25,876 nucleotides of DNA from Streptococcaceae bacterium (GCA_031279745.1 JAITHN010000167.1:1-25876); one strand, 5' to 3'. Positions 13,348-21,783 are shown, counted from the stretch's first letter. Made by a program: numbers and translations. Notes: generated by a model not told the origin, from the letters alone.

Positions 13348-14217
13348 TTATCGTTCATTAGAGTGGATGGAGAAAACTGCCACACACCCATAACCTGTAT
13401 GCGTTGCAATGGTCGGACCAAGCGGATGAATCACGATGTCTTTGACAGAAATTTCCGATTGGATTTTCTCCTTTAGTGAAAGAGCCGCTTCCCTATCTCC
13501 CGAGTAATTGATGTAGATAATTTGCTCTTCAGGGTTGGGTAAGTCTGTCAAAGTCAAATCTACTAAGGTCGAAATTGATTTTTTGCGTCCACGAACCTTT
13601 GAAACGGCGCGAAGTTTTCCATCGAGGTCCACATCAAGGATGGGTTTAATGCTTGCTAGCGTTCCAATTATTGCGCTTGCTTTGCTCAAACGTCCACCAC
13701 GCACGAGATGATGAAGGTCATCAACGGTTACCCATGCCTGCACTTTTTTCTGAAGATACTCGAGCTCTGAAACGATTTCGTCTAAAGGCTTGCCCTCCTT
13801 TTTCATTTGCACGGCTTTTTCAACGAAGAGCGCTTGCCCTCCAGAAGCCATCCTTGTATCAAAAATTCGAACATCTGCATGAGGGAAATCTTCTAAGAGC
13901 ATATCTCTCGCTTGTAAGGATGAGTTGAAAGTCCCGGAGAGACCGCTTGAGAAAGCGATGTAGAGCACCGGTTGACCTTCCTTCGCAAATGTAGTGAAAA
14001 TTTCGAGAAATTTTCCAACATTCACCTGACTTGTTGTGGGCTCTGCACCTGCTTGAAGACTTTCAAGGAACCAATCAGGATCAATTTCACCTTCAACATC
14101 AGTACGATACTCTCGATTGTTCATGTTTATGGTAAACCCCGTAAAAAACACTTTATTTTCCTTGTAATAATCAAAGCTTAAATCGCTAGCCGTATCAGTC
14201 ATGATTTGAAAACTCAT
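13348..14217 (-). CDS. DegV-family fatty-acid-binding protein (FakB-like)
   Basis: The 289-residue cytoplasmic protein has the DegV hallmarks: MTDTASDLSFDYY at the start, the TTSQVNVGKF motif (Thr62, Ser63), SSGLSGTFNSS (Ser90-Ser91), the GGRLSKASAIIGTLASIKPI helix region and the ending GPTIATHTGYGCVAV with His273. In FakB proteins these residues hold the carboxyl group of a fatty acid so that the kinase FakA can phosphorylate it for lipid synthesis. Bacillota usually have several paralogues with different chain preferences; this one's preference is unknown. AGGAGG precedes the ATG. It is divergent from pncB, with 120 bases between them. Confidence 0.92.
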   Translation of the reverse strand: MSFQIMTDTASDLSFDYYKENKVFFTGFTINMNNREYRTDVEGEIDPDWFLESLQAGAEPTTSQVNVGKFLEIFTTFAKEGQPVLYIAFSSGLSGTFNSSLQARDMLLEDFPHADVRIFDTRMASGGQALFVEKAVQMKKEGKPLDEIVSELEYLQKKVQAWVTVDDLHHLVRGGRLSKASAIIGTLASIKPILDVDLDGKLRAVSKVRGRKKSISTLVDLTLTDLPNPEEQIIYINYSGDREAALSLKEKIQSEISVKDIVIHPLGPTIATHTGYGCVAVFSIHSNER

Positions 14218-14299
14218 AATGTCCTCCTAATTTTTACTTTATTGTATATTACCACAACCTCATAAAGCCAACTCCTTTTAGGCTTGTTTTTAAGAATTG

Positions 14300-14308
14300 T
14301 GATAAACT
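14300..14308 (+). promoter_or_regulatory. Possible extended -10 promoter of the pncB operon
   Basis: TGATAAACT gives a TG one base ahead of TAAACT, 29 bases before the pncB ATG. No good -35 is visible. A small inverted repeat AAGCC/GGCTT lies just upstream and could be a regulator site. Confidence 0.4.
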
Positions 14309-14337
14309 CTAAGTACAAATAAAGTAGAGGTGAAAAG

Positions 14338-15828
14338 ATGACGAGAGATACTTATAAAGATGATAGCTATGCACTTCATACGGATCTGTATCAAATCAAT
14401 ATGATGCAGACGTATTTTGAGTGTGGACGTGCCAACAAGCGTGCGGTCTTTGAAGTTTACTTTCGTGATCTCCCCTTCAATAACGGTTATGCTGTCTTTG
14501 CGGGATTAGAGCGGGTAGTTCATTATATTGAGACGCTTCGTTTTTCTGACTCAGATATTGAATATTTGAAAGATTTAGGGGACTATTCTGAAGCCTTTCT
14601 CGAGTACTTGAGAGAATTCAAATTCCGAGGGACCATTCGTTCAGTTCGAGAAGGCGACTTAGTCTTTAGCAACGAGCCGCTTCTTCAAATTGAAGGGGCA
14701 CTGGCGGAGTGTCAACTGATTGAAACGGCTGTATTGAATATCATTAACTTTCAGACATTGATTGCAACTAAAGCTTCAAGGATGAAGACGGTTATAGGTG
14801 ATGATCCGCTAATGGAGTTTGGAACAAGAAGAGCACAAGAGATGGATGCTGCCATATGGGGAACTCGTGCTGCGGTAATTGGTGGAGCATCTGCCACGAG
14901 TAACGTGCGTGCAGCGAAAATTTTCGGGCTGAAAGCAAGTGGAACTCACGCGCATTCACTCGTTCAAAGTTATGGAAATGATTATGATGCCTTTATGGCA
15001 TATGCGAAAACGCATAAAGATTGTGTATTTCTTGTAGATACGTATGATACGCTGAAAATTGGAGTTCCGAGCGCGATTCGGGTGGCAAATGAACTGGGAG
15101 ACAAGATTAACTTTCTTGGCGTTAGAATCGATTCGGGGGACATGGCCTATATTTCTAAAAAAGTTCGTTTGCAGTTGGATGAAGCAGGATATCCACATGC
15201 CAAAATCTATGCATCGAATGATTTGGACGAGAACACAATTCTCAACTTGAAAATGCAAAAGGCAAAAATTGACGTCTGGGGGGTTGGGACGAAACTCATT
15301 ACCGCTTATGACCAACCTGCACTTGGGGCGGTTTATAAAATCGTTAGCATGGAAAATGATCAAGGGGAAATGGAAGATACAATTAAGCTTTCAAGCAATG
15401 CTGAGAAGGTATCTACACCAGGGAAGAAGCAAGTTTGGCGGATTACGCGCAAGTCAGACGGCAAATCAGAAGGAGACTATATTGCGTTAGAAGAGGAAGA
15501 ACCGAATCTTTCCAAATCGCTCTATATGTTCCACCCCGTCCACACATTTATCAATAAAACAGTGACTGATTTTGATGCTCGGCCCCTCTTGCAAGAGGTA
15601 TTCGTCAACGGAGAATTGGTCTGTCAAATGCCGAGTGTGGATGAGATAAAAGCTTATAAAGATGAAAAGCTAGATGCACTTTGGGATGAGTACAAGCGAG
15701 TGCTCAATCCGCAACCCTATCCGGTGGACCTGTCCGCCAAATTGTGGAATGAGAAGATGGATTTAATCGACAAAGTTCGAAAACGCGTAGGAAACCAAGG
15801 GAATAGAGAAAGAGAGGTTGCAGAATGA
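14338..15828 (+). CDS. pncB: Nicotinate phosphoribosyltransferase
   Basis: The 496-residue enzyme joins nicotinate and phosphoribosyl pyrophosphate, with ATP, to give nicotinate mononucleotide, the first step of NAD salvage. The start YALHTDLYQINMMQTYFECG, the block EFGTRRAQEMDAAIWGTRAA and GTHAHSLVQSYGNDYDAF (His204 and His206) are the family's motifs; FLGVRIDSGDMAYISKK binds phosphoribosyl phosphate. Length is normal for the Gram-positive PncB type. AGAGGTG precedes the ATG. It heads a unit in which nadE, the last step of the same pathway, comes third. The stop overlaps the next start (ATGA). Confidence 0.95.
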   Translation: MTRDTYKDDSYALHTDLYQINMMQTYFECGRANKRAVFEVYFRDLPFNNGYAVFAGLERVVHYIETLRFSDSDIEYLKDLGDYSEAFLEYLREFKFRGTIRSVREGDLVFSNEPLLQIEGALAECQLIETAVLNIINFQTLIATKASRMKTVIGDDPLMEFGTRRAQEMDAAIWGTRAAVIGGASATSNVRAAKIFGLKASGTHAHSLVQSYGNDYDAFMAYAKTHKDCVFLVDTYDTLKIGVPSAIRVANELGDKINFLGVRIDSGDMAYISKKVRLQLDEAGYPHAKIYASNDLDENTILNLKMQKAKIDVWGVGTKLITAYDQPALGAVYKIVSMENDQGEMEDTIKLSSNAEKVSTPGKKQVWRITRKSDGKSEGDYIALEEEEPNLSKSLYMFHPVHTFINKTVTDFDARPLLQEVFVNGELVCQMPSVDEIKAYKDEKLDALWDEYKRVLNPQPYPVDLSAKLWNEKMDLIDKVRKRVGNQGNREREVAE

Positions 15829-16313
15829 AAACGTATATTATGAAGCAAAAGTTGATTGCTCTTGGCGGAAAGTTTGACATCTATGATGAAGAGGAAAATC
15901 CCGTTTATCAGGTTGAAGGAAGTTTTTTAAAAATTCCTAAATCCTATCAGGTGAAACGAGATGGGGTGGTGATCACTACGATTAGAAAAAAAGTCGTTTC
16001 CTTATTCCCAACGTTCTATATTGAAAGTGACGGTGAAGTGATCGCAACGATTAAGAAGAGGTTGTCGTTTATCAAGGCAAAATATGATATTGAAGCACAT
16101 GGAATCACGGTAAAAGGAAGCGTCCTAGACATGGACTTTCAAGTCTTTAAGGACGGAGAACTCGTTGGGGAAATCAATCAACAATGGTTAAAGCTCACAA
16201 GTACCTATGCCATCCATATTTATGACCCGAAAATGGAAGGATTTATGATCAGCATCTGTGTGGCAATTGACAATGCAAAAGAGTCAGAAGATAGGGCAAC
16301 GGATTTAATTTAG
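15825..16313 (+). CDS. LURP-one-related/tubby C-terminal-like (YxjI-type) protein
   Basis: The 162-residue protein is a repeat of short beta strands with the LOR/tubby-like pattern: MKQKLIALGGKFDIYDEEEN, VYQVEGSFLKIPKSY, VSLFPTFYIESDGEVIATIKK and a final helix (GFMISICVAIDNA). The fold is a 12-stranded barrel around one hydrophobic helix, related to phospholipid scramblases; members in Bacillota are uncharacterised. It has no signal peptide. It overlaps the pncB stop by 4 bases and is followed 10 bases later by nadE, so it is co-translated with NAD enzymes. Whether it has any part in NAD metabolism is unknown. Confidence 0.8.
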   Translation: MKTYIMKQKLIALGGKFDIYDEEENPVYQVEGSFLKIPKSYQVKRDGVVITTIRKKVVSLFPTFYIESDGEVIATIKKRLSFIKAKYDIEAHGITVKGSVLDMDFQVFKDGELVGEINQQWLKLTSTYAIHIYDPKMEGFMISICVAIDNAKESEDRATDLI

Positions 16314-16323
16314 GAGGAATAAC

Positions 16324-17145
16324 GTGATACAAGAGAAAATTATTCAAGAGTTAGGCGTCCAGAAAGAAATTGATCCAAAGGTGGAAATTCGAAAATCAAT
16401 CGACTTTTTAAAAGCCTATTTAAAAAAAAATACGTTTTTAAAGACGTTCGTTTTAGGGATCTCTGGAGGTCAGGATTCTTCACTCGTTGGTCGTCTAGCA
16501 GAGTTGGCAATGATAGAGATGAGAGCAGAAACTGGAGATGATGAGTACAAGTTTATCGCCGTTCGGCTACCTTATGGAGTTCAAAAAGATGAGGACGATG
16601 CTCAGAGAAGTTTAGCCTTTATTCAGCCGGACGAATCCATGGTTGTAAACATTAAAGAAGCAGTGGATGCTCAAGTTCGGGCAGTTGAAGAAAACGGGCT
16701 GACCGTCAGTGATTTCAACAAGGGGAATATGAAAGCTAGACAACGCATGATTTCACAATATGCGATCGCTGGTGAAAGAGCGGGTGTTGTTCTTGGAACA
16801 GACCATGCAGCAGAAAATATCACTGGTTTTTTTACAAAGTTTGGTGATGGGGGTGCAGACCTCTTGCCAATATTCCGTTTAAACAAACGCCAAGGGAAAA
16901 TGCTTTTAGCTGAGCTTGGAGCGGACAGGGCAATCTATGAAAAAATTCCAACGGCCGATTTAGAAGATGGGAAACCTGGTATTGCTGATGAAGTCGCTCT
17001 CGGTGTGACGTATGAGGATATTGACAACTATACTGAAGGTAAAAAAGTTGGAGAGTTAGAAAAAGAGAAGATTGAGGCATGGTATTTGAAAACCGAGCAT
17101 AAACGCCATTTGCCGATAACCATCTTTGATGATTTTTGGAAATAG
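16324..17145 (+). CDS. nadE: NAD+ synthetase, ammonia-dependent
   Basis: The 273-residue enzyme amidates nicotinate adenine dinucleotide to NAD+ with ATP and ammonia. It has the N-type ATP pyrophosphatase P-loop SGGQDSS (residues 47-53) and GTDHAAENITGFFTKFGDGG with the Mg2+- and substrate-binding residues, plus KIPTADLEDGKPGIADE. There is no N-terminal glutaminase domain, so it takes free ammonia, as in Bacillus and E. coli NadE. The start is GTG with AGGAGG upstream. The next gene, cysE, begins 8 bases after the stop. Confidence 0.96.
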   Translation: MIQEKIIQELGVQKEIDPKVEIRKSIDFLKAYLKKNTFLKTFVLGISGGQDSSLVGRLAELAMIEMRAETGDDEYKFIAVRLPYGVQKDEDDAQRSLAFIQPDESMVVNIKEAVDAQVRAVEENGLTVSDFNKGNMKARQRMISQYAIAGERAGVVLGTDHAAENITGFFTKFGDGGADLLPIFRLNKRQGKMLLAELGADRAIYEKIPTADLEDGKPGIADEVALGVTYEDIDNYTEGKKVGELEKEKIEAWYLKTEHKRHLPITIFDDFWK

Positions 17146-17153
17146 AGGTTCTT

Positions 17154-17681
17154 ATGGGCTTTTGGAAAGAAACGATACAAATTGTAAAGGAAAATGATCC
17201 TGCAGCCCGCGGGACATTGGATATTCTCCTAAACTACCCCGGCGTTAAAGCTCTAGCTGCGCACAAATGGAGTCATTTTCTATACAAAAAGAGATTATTT
17301 ATTCTTGCAAATATAAATGCGCAAATTTGGAGATTTTTCACGCAAATCGAAATTCACCCAGGTGCACAGATTGCCAACGGTGTATTTATCGATCATGGTG
17401 GAGGATTGGTGATTGGGGAAACAGCCATTGTTGAGAAAGGTGTTCTTCTTTATCATGGTGTTACGCTTGGCGGAACTGGACGTGATGAAGGACATCGGCA
17501 TCCAATTATTCGCCAAAATGCGCTAATCAGTGCACATTCACAGATTATTGGCCCAATTGAAATTGGGAGAGATGCGAAAATTGGTGCTGGAGCAGTTGTG
17601 AATAAAAACATTCCGGATGGGGCGACGGTTGTCGGAATCCCTGGAAGAGTAGTAAAAATTTATGGGAAAAGAATAGGCTGA
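17154..17681 (+). CDS. cysE: Serine O-acetyltransferase, short form
   Basis: The 175-residue protein is a left-handed beta-helix acyltransferase. It turns serine and acetyl-CoA into O-acetylserine for cysteine synthesis. The hexapeptide repeats begin at HPGAQIANGVFIDHGGGLVI (Asp80, His81), with HGVTLGGTGRDEGHRHP next (His101, the usual catalytic pair). The protein ends soon after GIPGRVVKIYGKRIG, so it lacks the C-terminal tail that in E. coli CysE binds CysK and takes part in cysteine feedback. The ATG at 17154 has GAGG upstream; the frame is open to 17136 but that part lies inside nadE. No T-box leader is present because nadE abuts it. Confidence 0.93.
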   Translation: MGFWKETIQIVKENDPAARGTLDILLNYPGVKALAAHKWSHFLYKKRLFILANINAQIWRFFTQIEIHPGAQIANGVFIDHGGGLVIGETAIVEKGVLLYHGVTLGGTGRDEGHRHPIIRQNALISAHSQIIGPIEIGRDAKIGAGAVVNKNIPDGATVVGIPGRVVKIYGKRIG

Positions 17682-17690
17682 GGAGAAAAC

Positions 17691-19106
17691 GTGATTAAGA
17701 TATACAACACTATGTCTCGCAAGAAAGAAGACTTTCATCCACTAGAGGAAAACAAAGTAAAAATGTATGTTTGTGGGCCGACAGTCTACAATTACATTCA
17801 TATTGGAAATGCGAGGAGCAGGGTTGCTTTTGATGTCATTCGCCAGTATTTTCAGTATAGAGGGTATGAGGTCAACTTCATATCAAATTTCACAGATGTC
17901 GATGATAAAATAATAAAAGTGGCAAATGAAACAAATACGACTGCAGAAGAAGTAGCAGAGAAGTATATTACCGCGTTTAACGAAGATATGAAAGCTCTAA
18001 ATGTTGAACCTGCATCATTTTCTCCACGCGCAATGGACTGTATGGAGAACATTATCGAGTTTATCGAGGAATTGATTGAAAAAGGGTACGCCTATGAAAT
18101 GGACGGCGATGTCTTTTTTAGGACGGAGAAGTCGGAAGGATACGGCAAACTTGCGAATAAAACGATTGATGAGTTACAGATTGGCGCAAGTGGTCGAGTG
18201 GGTGAGGAAGCACTGAAGAAAGAAAACCCTGTTGATTTTGCGCTCTGGAAACCCGCAAAAGAAGGTGAGCCGTCTTGGGCTTCGCCTTGGGGGAATGGAC
18301 GCCCAGGTTGGCATATTGAATGCTCGGTTATGGCAGAACGATTTTTAGGCAAAACGATTGACATTCATGGTGGCGGCAGTGACTTGGAATTTCCACATCA
18401 TACGAATGAAATCGCACAAAGTGAAGCAAAGAATGGGCAGACATTTGCCAATTACTGGATGCATAATGGATTTGTCGTCGTTGGGGAAGATGACGAAAAG
18501 ATGAGTAAATCCATCGGAAATTTTGTGACGGTTCACGATCTTTTGAAAACAGAAGATGGCATGATGCTTCATTTTATGATGGCGTCTACTCATTATCGTC
18601 GCCCCATTCGTTTTAGCGCTGTAACGATGGCAGAGGCGAAAAACAATCTGACCAAAATAAAAAATACAGTAGCTGCTCTTCAGTTTCGAATGGATTCGGC
18701 AACAATGACATGCCCTGAAGATGCTAAGCAACAAAGGGAATTGGATGAATTTGAGCAGCGTTTTACAGAGGTGATGGATGATGACTTTAATTCTTCCAAT
18801 GGTTTAACCGTGGTGTATTCCTTTGTGAATCATCTGTTTAAATATTTAGATGGCGAGCAAGTTTCAAGACAAGTGTTAGAAGCTGCGCTTTCAAAACTAC
18901 AAAGTTGGATGAAGATTTTCGGAGTTTCATTTGAAACAGAGGAAACAGACGAAGATGCTGAAATTGACGAAATGGTAGCAAAGAGGAATCATTTCAGAGA
19001 AATAAAAGATTTTGCCAATGCGGATGCTGTGAGAGACGAGCTTAAAGAAAGAGGGATTTCAATCTTAGATACACCTCAGGGAACTCGCTGGGCAAGAGAC
19101 GAGTAA
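17691..19106 (+). CDS. cysS: Cysteinyl-tRNA synthetase
   Basis: The 471-residue class I synthetase charges tRNA-Cys. It has the HIGH-type signature HIGNARSRVAFD, the Zn2+-binding Cys of YVCGPTVYNYIH, PGWHIECSVMA, the downstream HGGGSDLEFPHHTNE and the KMSKS loop (EKMSKSIGNF). Length is normal. The start is GTG with GAGGAG upstream, 9 bases after the cysE stop. The order cysE-cysS is that of Bacillus and Listeria, but there a T-box or promoter is usually ahead of cysE; here the pair hangs on the pncB-nadE unit. A terminator follows directly. Confidence 0.97.
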   Translation: MIKIYNTMSRKKEDFHPLEENKVKMYVCGPTVYNYIHIGNARSRVAFDVIRQYFQYRGYEVNFISNFTDVDDKIIKVANETNTTAEEVAEKYITAFNEDMKALNVEPASFSPRAMDCMENIIEFIEELIEKGYAYEMDGDVFFRTEKSEGYGKLANKTIDELQIGASGRVGEEALKKENPVDFALWKPAKEGEPSWASPWGNGRPGWHIECSVMAERFLGKTIDIHGGGSDLEFPHHTNEIAQSEAKNGQTFANYWMHNGFVVVGEDDEKMSKSIGNFVTVHDLLKTEDGMMLHFMMASTHYRRPIRFSAVTMAEAKNNLTKIKNTVAALQFRMDSATMTCPEDAKQQRELDEFEQRFTEVMDDDFNSSNGLTVVYSFVNHLFKYLDGEQVSRQVLEAALSKLQSWMKIFGVSFETEETDEDAEIDEMVAKRNHFREIKDFANADAVRDELKERGISILDTPQGTRWARDE

Positions 19107-19115
19107 TGAGTGCTT

Positions 19116-19145
19116 CACGGAACATGTGTTGTTCCGTGTTTTTTT
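19116..19145 (+). terminator. Rho-independent terminator after cysS
   Basis: CACGGAACA, loop TGTGT, TGTTCCGTG (9 perfect base pairs) followed by seven T. It closes the pncB-LOR-nadE-cysE-cysS unit. Confidence 0.92.
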
Positions 19146-19156
19146 AAGATTTCATG

Positions 19157-19162
19157 TATAAT
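19157..19162 (+). promoter_or_regulatory. -10 box of the mrnC-rlmB-rae1 unit
   Basis: A perfect TATAAT lies 17 bases before the mrnC ATG. The -35 position falls in the terminator stem and is poor (CCGTGT). The transcript would start only about 10 bases before the ATG, with GAGGT as the ribosome binding site in that short leader. Confidence 0.55.
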
Positions 19163-19179
19163 AACTGCGTGAGGTAAGT

Positions 19180-19593
19180 ATGAAAAATAATGAAGTAAAA
19201 CAATTAAACGGTGTTGCGTTGGCCTATATGGGGGACGCCATCTATGAAGTCTATGTACGAAGATTTATTTTAGAAAAAGGGGTTTGGCGCCCTACGCAAT
19301 TTCACCACAGGGCAAAGCACTATGTCAGTGCTGTAGCTCAGTCTGAAATTTTCAAAAAAATGGAAATCGAAAACTTTTTAACTGAAGATGAACTTTCCGT
19401 ATTCCGAAAAGGGCGCAATGCCCAATCGCATACGAAGGCGAAGAACACGGACACGAAAACCTATGCGATTTCGACTGGATTTGAAGCGATGCTAGGCTAT
19501 TTATATTTAAGTGAAAAAACGGATCGCTTGGAAGAGCTGATTCAGTTTTGTTTTGAAAATACGGAGTGGATTGAGAAATACGATCCAAGATAG
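19180..19593 (+). CDS. mrnC: Mini-ribonuclease 3 (23S rRNA maturation)
   Basis: The 137-residue protein is an RNase III catalytic domain without the double-stranded-RNA-binding domain. LNGVALAYMGDAIYEVYVRR carries the first acidic residue (Asp in MGDAIYE), followed by KAKNTDTKTYAISTGFEAML with the second acidic cluster and GYLYLSEKTDRLEEL. In Bacillus it trims the ends of 23S rRNA precursor in the presence of ribosomal protein L3. Its neighbours cysS, rlmB and rae1 are the standard ones. The start ATG has GAGGT upstream. Confidence 0.95.
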   Translation: MKNNEVKQLNGVALAYMGDAIYEVYVRRFILEKGVWRPTQFHHRAKHYVSAVAQSEIFKKMEIENFLTEDELSVFRKGRNAQSHTKAKNTDTKTYAISTGFEAMLGYLYLSEKTDRLEELIQFCFENTEWIEKYDPR

Positions 19594-19599
19594 AGGACT

Positions 19600-20544
19600 A
19601 TGAAAGAAAATCAGAGAAGAAATCACAAGTCAAATGAACGCAATACGAATGCTCAAAAGGGAAACGATCGAGGCACTAAAGCCAGAACGCCTAATAACCG
19701 TACGACCTCACGAGGAGGAGTAGACCGCTTCACGAATGTGCAAGGTAGAAAACCTCGCAACACGAGAACGAGTGATTTTAGCAACGGAAAGATGCACATT
19801 GAACAGGATTCTCAGGAAGAAGTGAACTTTATTTTTGGGAAGCATGCAGTGAAAGAAAGTTTAGAGAGTGGTCGAGTAAACAAGCTCTTTGTGGACGAAA
19901 AGGCTCACGGCGAACAAGTGGATGAGTTGAAAGATTTGGCAACAAAACTGACCGTCCCAATCAAATGGGTGTCGAAAGATAAATTAAAAGAATTGAGTGA
20001 CGGAGGGGTGCATCAAGGTGTCGTTGCAGCGATTTCTCCGTATGCATATAAAACGTTGGATGAACTCTTAGCTGAAACCGCTGAAGTAGATGAACCTTTC
20101 TACCTCATTTTAGATTCAATTGAGGATCCACATAATTTGGGTTCTATCTTGCGGACAAGCGATGCAGCAGGGGTAAATGGAATCATCTTGCCGAAGCATC
20201 GCGCGGTTGGGATTACGCCGGTCGTTGCAAAAACTTCAACTGGAGCTGTAGAACACGTTTCAGTTGCTCGGGTGGGGAATCTGACCAAAACAATTCAAGT
20301 GCTTAAAGAAAAGGGATTTTGGATTTTTGGAACAGATATGGCTGGCACGGATTATCGCAAATGGAATACGAAAGGGAAAGTAGCGCTCATTATTGGCAAT
20401 GAAGGAAGAGGAATGAGTGCAGGACTAAAAAAAGAAGTGGATGAGCTTATCACGATTCCGATGGTTGGGCATGTTCAAAGTTTAAATGCCAGTGTGGCAA
20501 CAAGTTTATTGATTTATGAAGTGTTCAGAAACAGGAAGGGGTAG
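19600..20544 (+). CDS. rlmB: 23S rRNA 2'-O-methyltransferase RlmB/TrmH family
   Basis: The 314-residue protein has an unusual N-terminal stretch (residues 1-75) rich in Arg, Asn, Thr and Gly and probably disordered. Next come the substrate-binding domain (IFGKHAVKESLESGRVNKLF) and the SPOUT catalytic domain. Motif 1 is LDSIEDPHNLGSILRTSDAA, motif 2 is IIGNEGRGMS and motif 3 is IPMVGHVQSLNASVATSLLI; the knot-forming Asn, Arg and Glu are present. It methylates a guanosine ribose in 23S rRNA (G2251 in E. coli). The gene starts 6 bases after mrnC, and rae1 follows 4 bases after its stop. Confidence 0.93.
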   Translation: MKENQRRNHKSNERNTNAQKGNDRGTKARTPNNRTTSRGGVDRFTNVQGRKPRNTRTSDFSNGKMHIEQDSQEEVNFIFGKHAVKESLESGRVNKLFVDEKAHGEQVDELKDLATKLTVPIKWVSKDKLKELSDGGVHQGVVAAISPYAYKTLDELLAETAEVDEPFYLILDSIEDPHNLGSILRTSDAAGVNGIILPKHRAVGITPVVAKTSTGAVEHVSVARVGNLTKTIQVLKEKGFWIFGTDMAGTDYRKWNTKGKVALIIGNEGRGMSAGLKKEVDELITIPMVGHVQSLNASVATSLLIYEVFRNRKG

Positions 20545-20548
20545 AGCC

Positions 20549-21091
20549 ATGAAGAAGCAATTATTAATTGTAGATGGATACAATATGATTGGATACTGGC
20601 CCGAGCTTTCAAGGTTAAAGAAGCAAAATTTACTAGAAGAAGCAAGAAACACACTTCTAAAGGACTTGAGTGATTACGCCAAGTTTGAGGGGATTGAAGT
20701 CGTCGTTGTGTTTGATGCGATGAATGTCCCTGGAATTGCAAGTTCCTATAAGATGTACCAAGCGGAAGTCATCTTTACGGCAGAGGATGAAACTGCGGAT
20801 AGCTATATTGAAAAGATGACTGGCGAAAGAATGAATGTGCTGACGCAAGTCAGTGTTGCAACAAGTGATTTAGCAGAACAGTGGGTGGTTTTCTCTCAAG
20901 GGGCACTTCGTGTGACAGCTAAGGAACTGTATCAAAGAGTGCATGCAAGCCAAAAAAACATCTCAGCTTTTGCAGAACTCCAGTTGGAGCAAGGCAATAG
21001 AAGAAACTCTCCGTGGAATTCCAATCAGATGAAAAATCTTGAAAATTGCATGGATTTTTTGATGGGCGAGAAGGAAAAGTCCAAGGAATAA
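20549..21091 (+). CDS. rae1: Rae1/YacP-type NYN-domain ribosome-associated endonuclease
   Basis: The 180-residue protein has the PIN-like NYN fold. The acidic residues that would hold Mg2+ sit in LLIVDGYNMIGYWPEL, VVVFDAMNV, FTAEDETADSYIEKM and VATSDLAEQWVVFSQGA. In Bacillus Rae1 (YacP) enters the ribosomal A site and cuts certain mRNAs during translation. I start at the ATG at 20549, with GGAAGGGG upstream; the frame is open to 20516 but overlaps rlmB there. It is the last gene of the mrnC-rlmB-rae1 run. Confidence 0.92.
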   Translation: MKKQLLIVDGYNMIGYWPELSRLKKQNLLEEARNTLLKDLSDYAKFEGIEVVVVFDAMNVPGIASSYKMYQAEVIFTAEDETADSYIEKMTGERMNVLTQVSVATSDLAEQWVVFSQGALRVTAKELYQRVHASQKNISAFAELQLEQGNRRNSPWNSNQMKNLENCMDFLMGEKEKSKE

Positions 21092-21114
21092 CTCATCTTA
21101 CGAACTTTGGATTG

Positions 21115-21143
21115 TTTACATAATTATGAAAAAATGGTACACT
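21115..21143 (+). promoter_or_regulatory. Promoter of the gmk operon
   Basis: TTTACA (21115-21120), a 17-base spacer ending in TGG, and TACACT (21138-21143) give a -35 and an extended -10. It lies 32 bases ahead of the gmk start. Confidence 0.7.
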
Positions 21144-21174
21144 CTAGAACAAAAGAGAGAGTGAGGAAATCATT

Positions 21175-21783
21175 TTGCGCGGATTGTTAATCGTGTTTTC
21201 AGGGCCTTCAGGTGTAGGAAAAGGTACGGTTCGAAAAGAAATTTTTGACACGCCAAACCATGAATTTGAATACTCAGTTTCCGCAACGACTAGATCTCCA
21301 AGAGAAGGTGAAGTTGACGGAGTAGACTATCATTTCATTTCAAAAGAAGAATTTGAGCAAATGATTGAAAAAGGCGAGATGCTCGAATATGCAGAGTATG
21401 TTGGCAATTATTATGGCACGCCTCTAAAATACGTTAACGAAACACTTGACTCTGGGAAAGATGTCTTCCTGGAAATCGAGGTGAAAGGTGCGGAACAAGT
21501 AAAGGAGAAAGCGCCAGATGGCGTATTCATCTTTTTAACTCCACCAGATTTAACGGAATTAAGAAAAAGGATTACAGACCGTGGAACAGATGCAGAAGAT
21601 GTCATCAATGAACGGATGAAGACTGCGAGAGAAGAAATCGACATGATGGCTTTGTATGACTATGCAGTTGTAAATGATGAAATCAAACTTGCAAGCGACC
21701 GGGTGAAGAACATTATAAAAAGTGAACATTTCCGTGTTGACCGCGTGATGAAAAGCTATGTAGAAAACTTATTAGAGAAATAA
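21175..21783 (+). CDS. gmk: Guanylate kinase
   Basis: The 202-residue enzyme converts GMP and ATP to GDP and ADP. The P-loop is GPSGVGKGT (residues 10-18); the GMP-binding part is YSVSATTRSPREGEVDGVDY with the conserved Ser, Arg and Tyr residues. The lid region RKRITDRGTDAEDVINERM follows. The start is a TTG with GTGAGG upstream; no in-frame ATG lies before the first strand (RGLLIVFSG). It leads the usual gmk-rpoZ-priA-def-fmt cluster; the coaBC gene seen between rpoZ and priA in Bacillus is missing here. Confidence 0.97.
   Translation: MRGLLIVFSGPSGVGKGTVRKEIFDTPNHEFEYSVSATTRSPREGEVDGVDYHFISKEEFEQMIEKGEMLEYAEYVGNYYGTPLKYVNETLDSGKDVFLEIEVKGAEQVKEKAPDGVFIFLTPPDLTELRKRITDRGTDAEDVINERMKTAREEIDMMALYDYAVVNDEIKLASDRVKNIIKSEHFRVDRVMKSYVENLLEK

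Noticed and set aside
17682..17690. Cysteine T-box before cysS
   Set aside because: Only 9 bases separate cysE and cysS, and cysE abuts nadE; no room for a T-box.
18385..18410. TACGAATG, close to the competence Cin-box TACGAATA
   Set aside because: It lies inside cysS with no T-rich stretch upstream and no gene start downstream.
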